Origin: an uncultured Lachnospiraceae bacterium
GTDB taxonomy: Bacteria; Bacillota; Clostridia; Lachnospirales; Lachnospiraceae
DNA: 64,000 nucleotides
Direction of reading: 5' to 3'
Assembly (NCBI GenBank): GCA_910583615.1
Contig: CAJTXP010000013.1
Location: forward strand, 1 to 64,000
Under the pieces are notes generated by a model. It was given only the letters and a program-made list of their open reading frames with translations. It ran no database searches and had not been told where the DNA came from. Each line of letters starts with the position of its first letter. Position 1 is the first letter of the stretch. Positions 56,858-64,000 of the stretch are shown in pieces. Made by a program: the position numbers and the translations under genes.

Positions 56858-57733
56858 ATGAAGTATGGAATCTATTACGCCTACTGGGAGAGACAGTGGG
56901 GAGCGGATTACCTGAAGTATATCAAAAAAGTCGGAAAGCTTGGATTTGATATACTGGAGATTTCCTGCGCCGGAGTGAAGGATCTCGGGGAGGAGGAAGC
57001 GGACCGGCTGAGGGCGTGCGCGGAGGAAGAAGGCGTCCTGCTCACAGGCGGTTACGGGCCGAAGCCGTCGGAAGACCTTTCTTCCGCAGACCCGGAGGTG
57101 GTGAAGAACGGGTTTCGGTTCTGGAAGGATACCTTCCCGGTGCTGAAACGGCTGGGAGTCCGTCAGGTGGGCGGCGGCCTGTACGCCTGCTGGCCGGCAG
57201 ATTACTCCGGCGTGCCGGACAAGGCGGGGGATCTGGACCGCAGCATCCGGAACATGAAGGAGCTGGCGAAGATCGCGGCGGAATACGGGATCGAGCTGGG
57301 GATGGAGGTGCTGAACCGCCACGAAGGGTATCTCATCAACACGGCGAAAGAGTGCGTGGCCTATGTGGATGCCGTAGGGGCGGACAATGTGAAGGTTATG
57401 CTGGACACTTACCATATGAGTATGGAAGAGGATGATTTCGCCGAAGCCATCCGGACGGCGGGCAGCAGGCTGGGACATTTCCACGTGGGGGAAAATAACC
57501 GGAAGCTTCCGGGGCAGGGGCATATGATTCCCTGGAAGGCCATCGGAGAGGCGCTGAGAGAAGTCGGCTACAAAGCGAACGTCGTCATGGAACCCTTTGT
57601 GATCCATGGCGGACAGGTGGGGCAGGACATCCGGATCTGGAGAGATCTGAAGGAGGACTGCTCGGAAGAGACGCTGGACAAAGAGGCAGCAGAATCCGTT
57701 GCTTATCTTAGAACAGTACTGGAAGCTTCCTGA
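56858..57733 (+). CDS. D-psicose/D-tagatose 3-epimerase-type ketose epimerase
   Basis: A 291-residue TIM-barrel metalloenzyme that closely resembles the D-psicose 3-epimerases of clostridia from its first residues (MKYGIYYAYWERQWGADY). The metal ligands match: Glu150 (MEVLNRHE), Asp183 (MLDTYHM), His209 (LGHFHVGE) and Glu245 (VMEPFV). It epimerises ketoses at C3. The AGGAGGT site supports the ATG at 56858. It links the FGGY kinase and importer 2. Confidence 0.93.
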   Translation: MKYGIYYAYWERQWGADYLKYIKKVGKLGFDILEISCAGVKDLGEEEADRLRACAEEEGVLLTGGYGPKPSEDLSSADPEVVKNGFRFWKDTFPVLKRLGVRQVGGGLYACWPADYSGVPDKAGDLDRSIRNMKELAKIAAEYGIELGMEVLNRHEGYLINTAKECVAYVDAVGADNVKVMLDTYHMSMEEDDFAEAIRTAGSRLGHFHVGENNRKLPGQGHMIPWKAIGEALREVGYKANVVMEPFVIHGGQVGQDIRIWRDLKEDCSEETLDKEAAESVAYLRTVLEAS

Positions 57734-57832
57734 AGGCCGGTTCCGGATCTGCCTGCAGGAACAAAAACAGTATAAGAGTCTGATGAACGGCACTGAAGAA
57801 TGAGAACTGTGAGTGCAGGAATTCAGTGTCGT

Positions 57833-57842
57833 TTGTATACAT
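57833..57842 (+). promoter_or_regulatory. GntR-type operator-like site upstream of importer 2
   Basis: TTGTATACAT is identical to the site at 27507 and shares its core with the sites at 27230 and 31342. It lies 43 bp upstream of the second binding-protein gene. A chance match is possible. Confidence 0.35.
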
Positions 57843-57884
57843 GCCGTTTATAAGGAATAGAAAGAAAGGAAAAGGAGAAACAAA

Positions 57885-59027
57885 ATGAAAAGAATGGAAA
57901 AGTATCTGGCACTGGGACTGGTTGGGATGATGGCAATGTCTCTGACTGCGTGCGGAGGAGGAAGCGGTTCCTCTGAACCTGCAGCGGCACCGGACAGCGC
58001 ACCGGCTGAGACAGAGGCGCCGGCGGAGACGCCGGCCGGGGAAGCGGATGCAGGAGAGGAAGCGCCTGCAGCATCTGGAGAGTCCTATGACATCACCTGG
58101 GTCACCTGTTCTACAGAGTCCGAATTCTGGCAGTATCAGCAGATCGGTATGGAAAATGCCGTGGCGGATATGGAAGCCGAGCATGGAATCAGCATCAACT
58201 TTACAACAGTGGGGCCGGCAACAGAAGCCGAGACCGAGGCATATATCCGTGCGTTTGAGAATGCCATTGCATCCAAACCGGACGCAATCATCTCTGCGAC
58301 ACAGGTTCCGGATTCCACCAGGAGTATTTCCAAAGATGCAATGGATCAGGGAATCATTGTAAACTTTACCAACTGCGGCCTTGAGACACTGGATTCCACG
58401 GAATTTGCGGACTGCTACAATCAGTATTACACGACGGTCAGCGCTGACATCGGCGATATGGCCGGAGAGATCATGCTTCAGCTGCTGGATGAGGCGGGTA
58501 TTGCAAAAGAGGGCGTGATTGCCATGGAATTCTCCAATGTCAATCCTTCTCTGCAGCCGAGAATGGATAATTTCAAGGCCTATATCGAAGCAAACTCTGA
58601 CATTGAGGTGCTGGATACGCTGTACAACAACAACGACCTGGCACAGGCGCAGGCGGATATTGAGAACGAGATCGCCACTTATGGTGACAAGCTGATCGGT
58701 ATCTATGGTGCGAACAATACGTCCGGAGACGGCATTGCTCTTGCAGTCGAGAACGCAGGCATTGCAGACAAAGTCATCACCATCGGCGTAGATTCTGACC
58801 CGACTGAGATCCAGGCGCTTGAGGACGGATTTATTGACTGTATCATCGTTCAGGACGCATACGGCCAGGGTTATGCAGCGCTTAAGAATGCAGTCGAAAC
58901 GCTGGTTCAGGGCAAGAATCCGGAGACGGAGCAGAAGATCGCCATGCCTCCGGTAGCAGTTACCACAACCAATATGCACGAAGATGAATATGCAGCAATG
59001 CTTGACCCGACTCTCCTGAAAAAATAA
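57885..59027 (+). CDS. Sugar ABC transporter substrate-binding lipoprotein 2 (RbsB-like)
   Basis: A 380-residue lipoprotein (lipobox SLTACGG), with a long Ala/Pro/Glu linker to about residue 65 and a type I sugar-binding domain (ITWVTCSTESEFWQYQQIGM, LIGIYGANNTSGDGIALAVE, VITIGVDSDPTEIQAL). AAAGGAG precedes the ATG. It belongs with the ATPase and permease that follow. A GC-rich hairpin separates it from the ATPase gene. Confidence 0.94.
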   Translation: MKRMEKYLALGLVGMMAMSLTACGGGSGSSEPAAAPDSAPAETEAPAETPAGEADAGEEAPAASGESYDITWVTCSTESEFWQYQQIGMENAVADMEAEHGISINFTTVGPATEAETEAYIRAFENAIASKPDAIISATQVPDSTRSISKDAMDQGIIVNFTNCGLETLDSTEFADCYNQYYTTVSADIGDMAGEIMLQLLDEAGIAKEGVIAMEFSNVNPSLQPRMDNFKAYIEANSDIEVLDTLYNNNDLAQAQADIENEIATYGDKLIGIYGANNTSGDGIALAVENAGIADKVITIGVDSDPTEIQALEDGFIDCIIVQDAYGQGYAALKNAVETLVQGKNPETEQKIAMPPVAVTTTNMHEDEYAAMLDPTLLKK

Positions 59028-59145
59028 GGAAACACTCAGACGGAGCGGCGCATTCTGCGTACAGAGTGCAGGTATCCAGGGCATACAGGAGACGGCGGGA
59101 TATACAGGATCCTGCCGGGACTCCCTGTTACAGGAACAGGAAACA

Positions 59146-59171
59146 GGCGCCGTATCTGCAAATGCGGCGCC
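59146..59171 (+). terminator. Hairpin between binding-protein 2 and its ATPase gene
   Basis: GGCGCCG and CGGCGCC form a 7-bp GC stem with a 12-base loop and no T-run. It probably stabilises the upstream mRNA or partly attenuates, as in importer 1. Confidence 0.4.
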
Positions 59172-59199
59172 ACAACAGGAAAATACTGGGGGAAAGGGT

Positions 59200-60729
59200 A
59201 TGGAACAGGAAGTTCTGCTTAAAATCAATAACGTTGTAAAGACCTATCCCGGCGTCCAGGCGCTGAAAGGAATCACCACTGAAATACGAAAAGGAGAGGT
59301 GCGTGCGCTTGTAGGTGAAAACGGCGCGGGAAAATCCACATTGATCAAGTGCATCATGGGTGTGGAAGCTCCCACCGAGGGGAAAGTCGAGATCAATGTG
59401 GACGGAAAATGGGAGTGCCCAAGGAATGCCATCGAGGCGAAGAACCTGGGTATGCATGCGAATTATCAGAATGTAAATATTGCCGGAAACTTAAGTATTG
59501 CAGAGAATTATTTTCTGGGTCGTCTTCCCATGAAAGGGAAAATTGTGGACTGGAATACCATGTATTCGGAAAGCCAGAAGATTATTGATAAATTTCAGCT
59601 GAATGTCAATCCGAGAGATACGATCGTTTCTCTTCCGGTTGCCATGCAGGCGATGATTACGATCAGTAAAATATCGGTCAACGAAAATATTCGTCTTGTT
59701 ATATTCGATGAGCCTACTGCGCTTCTGGAAAATGAAAAGGTAGAGACATTATTTCGATATATCAAAGAATTGAAGGAAAGCGGCGTCAGCATCATCTATG
59801 TCTCACATCGTCTGGAAGAGATTATGGAGATCTGTGACAGCGTTACGATCATGAAAGACGGCACTTATGTGGAGACGAAAGATGTCAAGGACGTGGACAA
59901 GGATTACCTGATCTCCAAAATGGTGGGTCGTTCCATGGTGGACATCTATAATATTGAACATCAGAAGCCGGGAGAAGAGCTTCTGCGAGTAGAGAACCTT
60001 ACTGGAGAAAAATTCAGGAATGTCAGTTTTTCCCTGCATAAAGGCGAGATTCTCGGATTCTTTGGACTTGTGGGAGCGGGAAGAAGCGAGGTTATGCGGG
60101 CAGTTTTCGGCGTGGATCCGATTCTGTCAGGCAAAGTATATGTGAAGGGGCAGGAAGTACAGATCAGAAGCCCTAAAGAGGCCATGCTGAAAGGAATCGG
60201 TTTCCTGACGGAAGACCGCCGAAAAGACGGACTTGCGCTTCAGCAGTCGGTAAAACTGAATACAAATATGTATTCTTACGATATGATCAGCAGATATGGA
60301 ATCATTGATCTGGCAAAAGAAACGCAGAGAGCGGAAGCGTATAAAGAAAAGGTGCTCATCAAGACGCCGACCGTGGAACAGACGGTCAACAATCTGTCCG
60401 GCGGAAATCAGCAGAAGGTGGTTATTGCAAAGCTTCTGTGCCGAGATCCGGATATTCTGATCTTCGATGAACCTACGGTGGGCGTGGACGTCGGAGCAAA
60501 GGATGAGATTTTCAAAATTATAGAAAGCCTGACCAGGCAGGGGAAAGGCGTGATTATCGTGTCTTCGTATCTTCCGGAAGCCATGGGACTGGCGGACCGT
60601 ATGATCGTCATGTCGGAGGGACGCGTGTCCGGAAGTCTTGACAATGAAGAACTGAAACAGATGGAGGAAGAGGATGTTCTGAAACTGGCTTCTACCATTT
60701 ACTACGAGGAAGAACGGGAGGTAATATAG
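59200..60729 (+). CDS. Sugar ABC transporter ATP-binding protein 2 (RbsA-like)
   Basis: A 509-residue double ATPase. Domain 1: Walker A GENGAGKST, Walker B LVIFDEPTALLE, degenerate signature (SLPVAMQAMITISK). Domain 2: loop GLVGAGRSEV in place of Walker A, intact signature LSGGNQQK and Walker B ILIFDEPTVGVDVGAK. Unlike importer 1, its second Walker B is intact. It energises the permease encoded 3 bp downstream. Confidence 0.94.
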   Translation: MEQEVLLKINNVVKTYPGVQALKGITTEIRKGEVRALVGENGAGKSTLIKCIMGVEAPTEGKVEINVDGKWECPRNAIEAKNLGMHANYQNVNIAGNLSIAENYFLGRLPMKGKIVDWNTMYSESQKIIDKFQLNVNPRDTIVSLPVAMQAMITISKISVNENIRLVIFDEPTALLENEKVETLFRYIKELKESGVSIIYVSHRLEEIMEICDSVTIMKDGTYVETKDVKDVDKDYLISKMVGRSMVDIYNIEHQKPGEELLRVENLTGEKFRNVSFSLHKGEILGFFGLVGAGRSEVMRAVFGVDPILSGKVYVKGQEVQIRSPKEAMLKGIGFLTEDRRKDGLALQQSVKLNTNMYSYDMISRYGIIDLAKETQRAEAYKEKVLIKTPTVEQTVNNLSGGNQQKVVIAKLLCRDPDILIFDEPTVGVDVGAKDEIFKIIESLTRQGKGVIIVSSYLPEAMGLADRMIVMSEGRVSGSLDNEELKQMEEEDVLKLASTIYYEEEREVI

Positions 60730-60732
60730 GAA

Positions 60733-61698
60733 ATGAAGAAAAATCAACAGACAACCAATTTGAAAGCGCTTATGATGAAGACAGAAGTTTCCATGGTTGC
60801 CATCATCGGACTGATCTTTATCCTGGCGTCGGTGGGAACGGAAAACTTCCTGACCGCATATAATCTGACCAATATTCTGAAACAGTGTGCAATTATCGGT
60901 ATTATCTCCATTGCTGAGACCTATGTCATCATAACAGGCGGTATTGACATCAGCTGCGGCGCAGTTGTGGGAATGAGTACGCTGATGGTTGCCATGGCAC
61001 AGGCAAAATGGGGCATGGGTGTTCCGCTGTCCATGGTGCTTGGCATCGTGGTCGCTGTGATCGCCGGTATGTTCAACGCCATGCTGGTGTATGAGTTCAA
61101 GGTTCCGGCGTTTGTGGCGACGCTTGGTTCCCAGACCATTCTCCGGGGCCTGATCAAGGTGATCTCCAACGGAGGAACCGTGTCTGGTATTGATAAGGGA
61201 TTTTCCGGATTCGCATCTGCGTCTTTCCTGTTCGTTCCGAATCTGGCAATTGTCTGGTTTGTAATCGCGGTGATCTGTTTCCTTCTGCTGAAGTATGCGA
61301 TCTTTGGAAGAAACCTGTTCGTACTTGGTTCCGGCGAAGAGGTGGCAAAACTGAACGGTATCTCCATTCGGAAAACGATTTACTCCACCTATGCTTTTGC
61401 AGGTCTCCTCTACGGCGTTGCAGGTATTCTGCTCTGTGCGCGCATTAATTCTGCAATCCCGACGGCAGGCGAAGCTTATGAAACCAATGCAATTGCAGCC
61501 AGCGTGCTGGGCGGAGCCTCTCTTGCAGGCGGATGCGGTTCGGTCTTCGGTACGGTGCTTGGAACGATCCTGATCATCCTGATCGACAATGTGGGAACTC
61601 AGTTCGGTATCGGAGCCTTTGTCATGCAGGTGATCACCGGCTGCGTGATCGTAATTGCGATTGTCATCGACCAGCTGAAGAAACGGGGAAAGAGATAA
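60733..61698 (+). CDS. Sugar ABC transporter permease 2 (RbsC-like)
   Basis: A 321-residue membrane permease with the family segments ETYVIITGGIDISCGAVVGM and SVLGGASLAGGCGSVFGTVL. It begins just after the ATPase stop and is the last gene before a terminator. Importer 2 has a single permease and probably works as a homodimer. Confidence 0.93.
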   Translation: MKKNQQTTNLKALMMKTEVSMVAIIGLIFILASVGTENFLTAYNLTNILKQCAIIGIISIAETYVIITGGIDISCGAVVGMSTLMVAMAQAKWGMGVPLSMVLGIVVAVIAGMFNAMLVYEFKVPAFVATLGSQTILRGLIKVISNGGTVSGIDKGFSGFASASFLFVPNLAIVWFVIAVICFLLLKYAIFGRNLFVLGSGEEVAKLNGISIRKTIYSTYAFAGLLYGVAGILLCARINSAIPTAGEAYETNAIAASVLGGASLAGGCGSVFGTVLGTILIILIDNVGTQFGIGAFVMQVITGCVIVIAIVIDQLKKRGKR

Positions 61699-61755
61699 GA
61701 GCGGGTACAGCCGGACCAGGCTGAGGAGGCATTTGCAGTACATACAGGATATAAG

Positions 61756-61790
61756 ACAGGCGGTTCCATGGTACGGAACGGTCTGTTTTA
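61756..61790 (+). terminator. Terminator at the end of the sugar transport region
   Basis: ACAGGCGGTTCC pairs with GGAACGGTCTGT (one mismatch, one G:U) around a 7-base loop and is followed by TTTA. It ends the importer 2 transcript. Confidence 0.6.
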
Positions 61791-61829
61791 CTGTCTGCAG
61801 GCAGATGCATGCATTTTCAAGAAAGACAC

Positions 61830-61858
61830 TTGCTATTTAAAATCCGGTAATTTATACT
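61830..61858 (+). promoter_or_regulatory. Promoter of metA
   Basis: TTGCTA (61830-61835), a 17-bp spacer and TATACT (61853-61858) lie about 40 bp before the metA start. The leader is too short for a SAM riboswitch or T-box. Confidence 0.55.
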
Positions 61859-61896
61859 GTAATCATTATGAATGATGAAAAAGGAGAAATGATATT

Positions 61897-62817
61897 ATGC
61901 CAATACGTATTGCAGAGTCCATGCCGGCTCATGACATACTGGAGTCTGAGAATATCTTCGTGATGACGGAGCGCCGGGCCATGTCTCAGGATATTCGGCC
62001 TTTAAAAGTGCTGATTCTGAACCTGATGCCCACCAAGATCGTGACGGAGACGCAGCTTCTTCGGAAGCTGTCCAACACGCCGCTGCAGATCGACGTGGAA
62101 TTTCTGCAGACGGCAAGCTATACGCCGACTCACACGGATCCGGGGCATCTGAAGCAGTTTTACTGTGTCTTTGACCAGATCAGGGACCGCCATTATGACG
62201 GAATGATCATAACGGGAGCGCCGCTGGACTATGTAAAATGCGAAGATACGGTTTACTGGAAAGAAGTGTGTGAGATCATGGAGTGGACGAAGAGCCACGT
62301 CCACTGTACGTTCCACCTGTGCTGGGGAGCCTATGCAGGGCTTTATTACCATCATGGGGTAGAGAAACGGGATCTGGACCGGAAACTGTTCGGTGTGTTT
62401 CCGCACAAAATGTTAAAAAGCACTTCTCCGTTGTTCCGCGGGTTTAACGATGTCTTTATGGCGCCCCATTCCCGCGCCACGGATGTGCGGCTTGCCGATG
62501 TGGAGGCGGTACCGGAGCTGGAAGTACTGGCAGTGACAGAAGGAGGGAGCCTGGCCATTGCCAAGACAAAGGACAGCCGTCAGTTCTTCGTGACCTGCCA
62601 CGCGGAATACGACCATGACACGCTGGCGCTGGAATATTTTCGGGATATGGAAAAGGGGCTGACGACTGTGGACCTTCCCATCAATTATTTCCCGGATGAT
62701 GATCCTTCGAAGGAACCTCTGGTAAGCTGGCGTTCCACCGGGCAGCTTCTGTACTCCAACTGGCTGAACTATTATGTATACCAGAGCACGCCGTACGATA
62801 TTGATACGATCTGCTGA
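61897..62817 (+). CDS. metA: Homoserine O-acyltransferase (probably acetyltransferase)
   Basis: A 306-residue MetA-family enzyme of methionine synthesis that acylates homoserine. The nucleophile Cys142 (HLCWGAYAGLYYHH), His235 and Glu237 (TCHAEYDHD) align with the E. coli enzyme at the same numbers. Position 111, which is Gly in succinyl-specific and Glu in acetyl-specific enzymes, is Asp here (GAPLDYV), so acetyl-CoA is the likelier donor. An AAAAGGAG site precedes the ATG. Confidence 0.94.
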   Translation: MPIRIAESMPAHDILESENIFVMTERRAMSQDIRPLKVLILNLMPTKIVTETQLLRKLSNTPLQIDVEFLQTASYTPTHTDPGHLKQFYCVFDQIRDRHYDGMIITGAPLDYVKCEDTVYWKEVCEIMEWTKSHVHCTFHLCWGAYAGLYYHHGVEKRDLDRKLFGVFPHKMLKSTSPLFRGFNDVFMAPHSRATDVRLADVEAVPELEVLAVTEGGSLAIAKTKDSRQFFVTCHAEYDHDTLALEYFRDMEKGLTTVDLPINYFPDDDPSKEPLVSWRSTGQLLYSNWLNYYVYQSTPYDIDTIC

Positions 62818-62826
62818 TCCGGCAGG

Positions 62827-63885
62827 ATGAACATGGCTATGCAGACAGAACTGATTAAGATTGAGAGGGAGCATATGTCTCTTTCTGCGATGAAAAGAGC
62901 AGGAAAGATCCTGCGCGCCGGCGGCCTGGTGGCGTTTCCGACAGAGACGGTCTACGGGCTTGGAGCAGATGCTCTGAACGAAGAAGCGGCACAGAAGATC
63001 TATGCGGCGAAAGGGCGTCCGTCAGATAATCCGCTGATTGTTCATATTGCGGATATGGAAGCACTGGACCGGATCGTGGAACAGGCTCCGGAGACGGCCA
63101 AAGCCCTTGCCAGGGCCTTCTGGCCGGGACCGCTGACTATGATTTTCCATAAAAAGGAGTGTGTTCCCATGGGGACCACAGGCGGTCTTTCCACGGTGGC
63201 GGTACGCATGCCTTCGGATGAAATCGCCCGGGAGCTGATCCGGCAGGGCGGCGGATACATCGCGGCGCCCAGCGCCAATGTGTCAGGGCGCCCGAGTCCT
63301 ACAACGGCGCAGCATGTATATGAAGATATGAACGGGCGGATTCCCATGATTCTGGACGGCGGACCGGTGCAGATCGGTCTGGAATCCACGATTGTGGATC
63401 TGACGGAGGAACATCCGGTAATCCTGCGTCCGGGCTATATTACGCTTGACATGATCCGCAGTGTCACGGGAGAGGCGGAGATGGACAAGGGGCTGATCGC
63501 AGACGATTCCTCTGTCCACCCCAAAGCGCCAGGCATGAAGTACCGGCATTATGCGCCGAAAGCGGATCTGCAGATTGTGGAAGGTCCCATGGAACAGGTG
63601 GTCTCTTATATCAACAGACAGTGCGCCGTCTTTGGAAAGGCGGGTGTCATCTGCACCGAAGAAACAAGAGGACGCTATCTAAATGGAGATGTGAAGTGCA
63701 TTGGTTCCAGAAAGGATGAGCGGTCCATCGCCAGCCATCTGTTTGCGATCCTGCGGGAATTTGACGAAGACCAGGTGGAGCGGATCTATTCGGAGTCCTT
63801 TGATACTCCGGGACTTGGACAGGCGATCATGAACCGGCTGTTGAAGGCGGCCGGACATCAGAAAATCGACGTTTCTGTAAGATGA
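62827..63885 (+). CDS. L-threonylcarbamoyladenylate synthase (Sua5 type)
   Basis: A 352-residue Sua5 enzyme that makes threonylcarbamoyl-AMP for the t6A37 modification of tRNA. The YrdC domain (about residues 15-210) has AGGLVAFPTETVYGLGADA, KGRPSDNPLIVHI and APSANVSGRPSPT. A linker (HPKAPGMKYRHYAPK) and the C-terminal Sua5 domain follow. Length fits Sua5 rather than the shorter TsaC. Start may be 62827 or 62833. Confidence 0.94.
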   Translation: MNMAMQTELIKIEREHMSLSAMKRAGKILRAGGLVAFPTETVYGLGADALNEEAAQKIYAAKGRPSDNPLIVHIADMEALDRIVEQAPETAKALARAFWPGPLTMIFHKKECVPMGTTGGLSTVAVRMPSDEIARELIRQGGGYIAAPSANVSGRPSPTTAQHVYEDMNGRIPMILDGGPVQIGLESTIVDLTEEHPVILRPGYITLDMIRSVTGEAEMDKGLIADDSSVHPKAPGMKYRHYAPKADLQIVEGPMEQVVSYINRQCAVFGKAGVICTEETRGRYLNGDVKCIGSRKDERSIASHLFAILREFDEDQVERIYSESFDTPGLGQAIMNRLLKAAGHQKIDVSVR

Positions 63886-63949
63886 GGAAGCAGAATGTCC
63901 CGTGTGCCGGAAAAGATGCGGAAGAACTGAGATCAGGAGGGAAAAGGAT

Positions 63950-64000
63950 ATGGCAAAAACAGTAATCATGGAACATCCGTTAATCCAGCATAAGATTGGC
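63950..64000 (+). CDS. upp: Uracil phosphoribosyltransferase, start only
   Basis: Only 17 codons are inside the window: MAKTVIMEHPLIQHKIG, cut by the window end. HPLIQHKI is the characteristic N-terminus of Upp, which makes UMP from uracil and PRPP in pyrimidine salvage. An AGGAGG site precedes the ATG. Confidence 0.75.
   Translation, partial: MAKTVIMEHPLIQHKIG

Noticed and set aside
61859..61896. SAM riboswitch or T-box before metA
   Set aside because: Only about 35 bases separate the likely transcription start from the start codon.
1..64000. CRISPR array
   Set aside because: No regularly spaced identical repeats with unique spacers were seen; the repeated DNA is the palindromic element.
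1..64000. Prophage or integrative element
   Set aside because: No integrase, transposase, relaxase or phage structural genes were found.

Overview
The window looks like a chromosomal segment of a gut-type Firmicute of the family Lachnospiraceae (Clostridium cluster XIVa). The grounds are moderate GC with AGGAGG-type ribosome sites throughout, lipoprotein binding proteins of the clostridial type, tandem Spo0A-box-like sites, and several protein families typical of that group (DUF4869 pair, AAA-ATPase_like/DUF1703, TSCPD protein, Uma2 copies). This is inferred from content only; no database search was possible.

1-17.6 kb is mixed housekeeping and accessory sequence: a 45-residue membrane peptide, an XRE regulator, an Uma2 gene with a truncated second copy of its start, a cluster of DnaA-box-like sequences, trmB, tRNA-Lys(CTT), a structured non-coding transcript candidate, an orphan histidine kinase under Spo0A-like boxes, a HIT hydrolase, twin sigma factors with a displaced anti-sigma-like gene, a solitary murG, a second Uma2 gene, an ArsR/HMA/P-type ATPase metal export locus, a methyltransferase and a two-component system. 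A large DUF4132 protein fills 17.7-21.2 kb.

21-39.5 kb is a sugar-acid region. The plus-strand operon at 31.4-38.7 kb encodes a zinc dehydrogenase, a complete TRAP transporter, tagaturonate reductase and altronate dehydratase; kdgK and eda lie on the minus strand at 21.2-23.0 kb. Together they form a full route from an aldonate such as L-galactonate to pyruvate and glyceraldehyde-3-phosphate. Between them a minus-strand operon (23.1-27.2 kb) carries a corrinoid protein, a pterin-type methyltransferase, a UroD/MtaA-type methyltransferase and a second TRAP binding protein closely related to the one in the uronate operon. This suggests capture and corrinoid-dependent demethylation of a methylated sugar acid. 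Three FCD-type GntR regulators, an IclR regulator and shared TGTATACA-type operators accompany these operons.

39.8-46 kb holds an AAA-ATPase_like/nuclease protein, a VOC protein and a minus-strand catabolic operon of unassigned substrate (D-2-hydroxyacid dehydrogenase, cupin phosphoglucose isomerase, shikimate-dehydrogenase-like protein, phosphotriesterase-like hydrolase). A DinJ/YafQ-like toxin-antitoxin pair follows.

46.8-61.7 kb is a LacI-controlled sugar region: GntR-UTRA and LacI regulators, two complete ribose-type ABC importers, a VOC protein, an aldo/keto reductase, an FGGY kinase and a D-psicose/D-tagatose 3-epimerase. The window ends with metA, Sua5 and the start of upp.

A dispersed palindromic repeat of about 200-250 bp occurs three times (6.9, 10.1 and 39.5 kb) plus one remnant (17.5 kb). 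Its arms vary from copy to copy but stay complementary.
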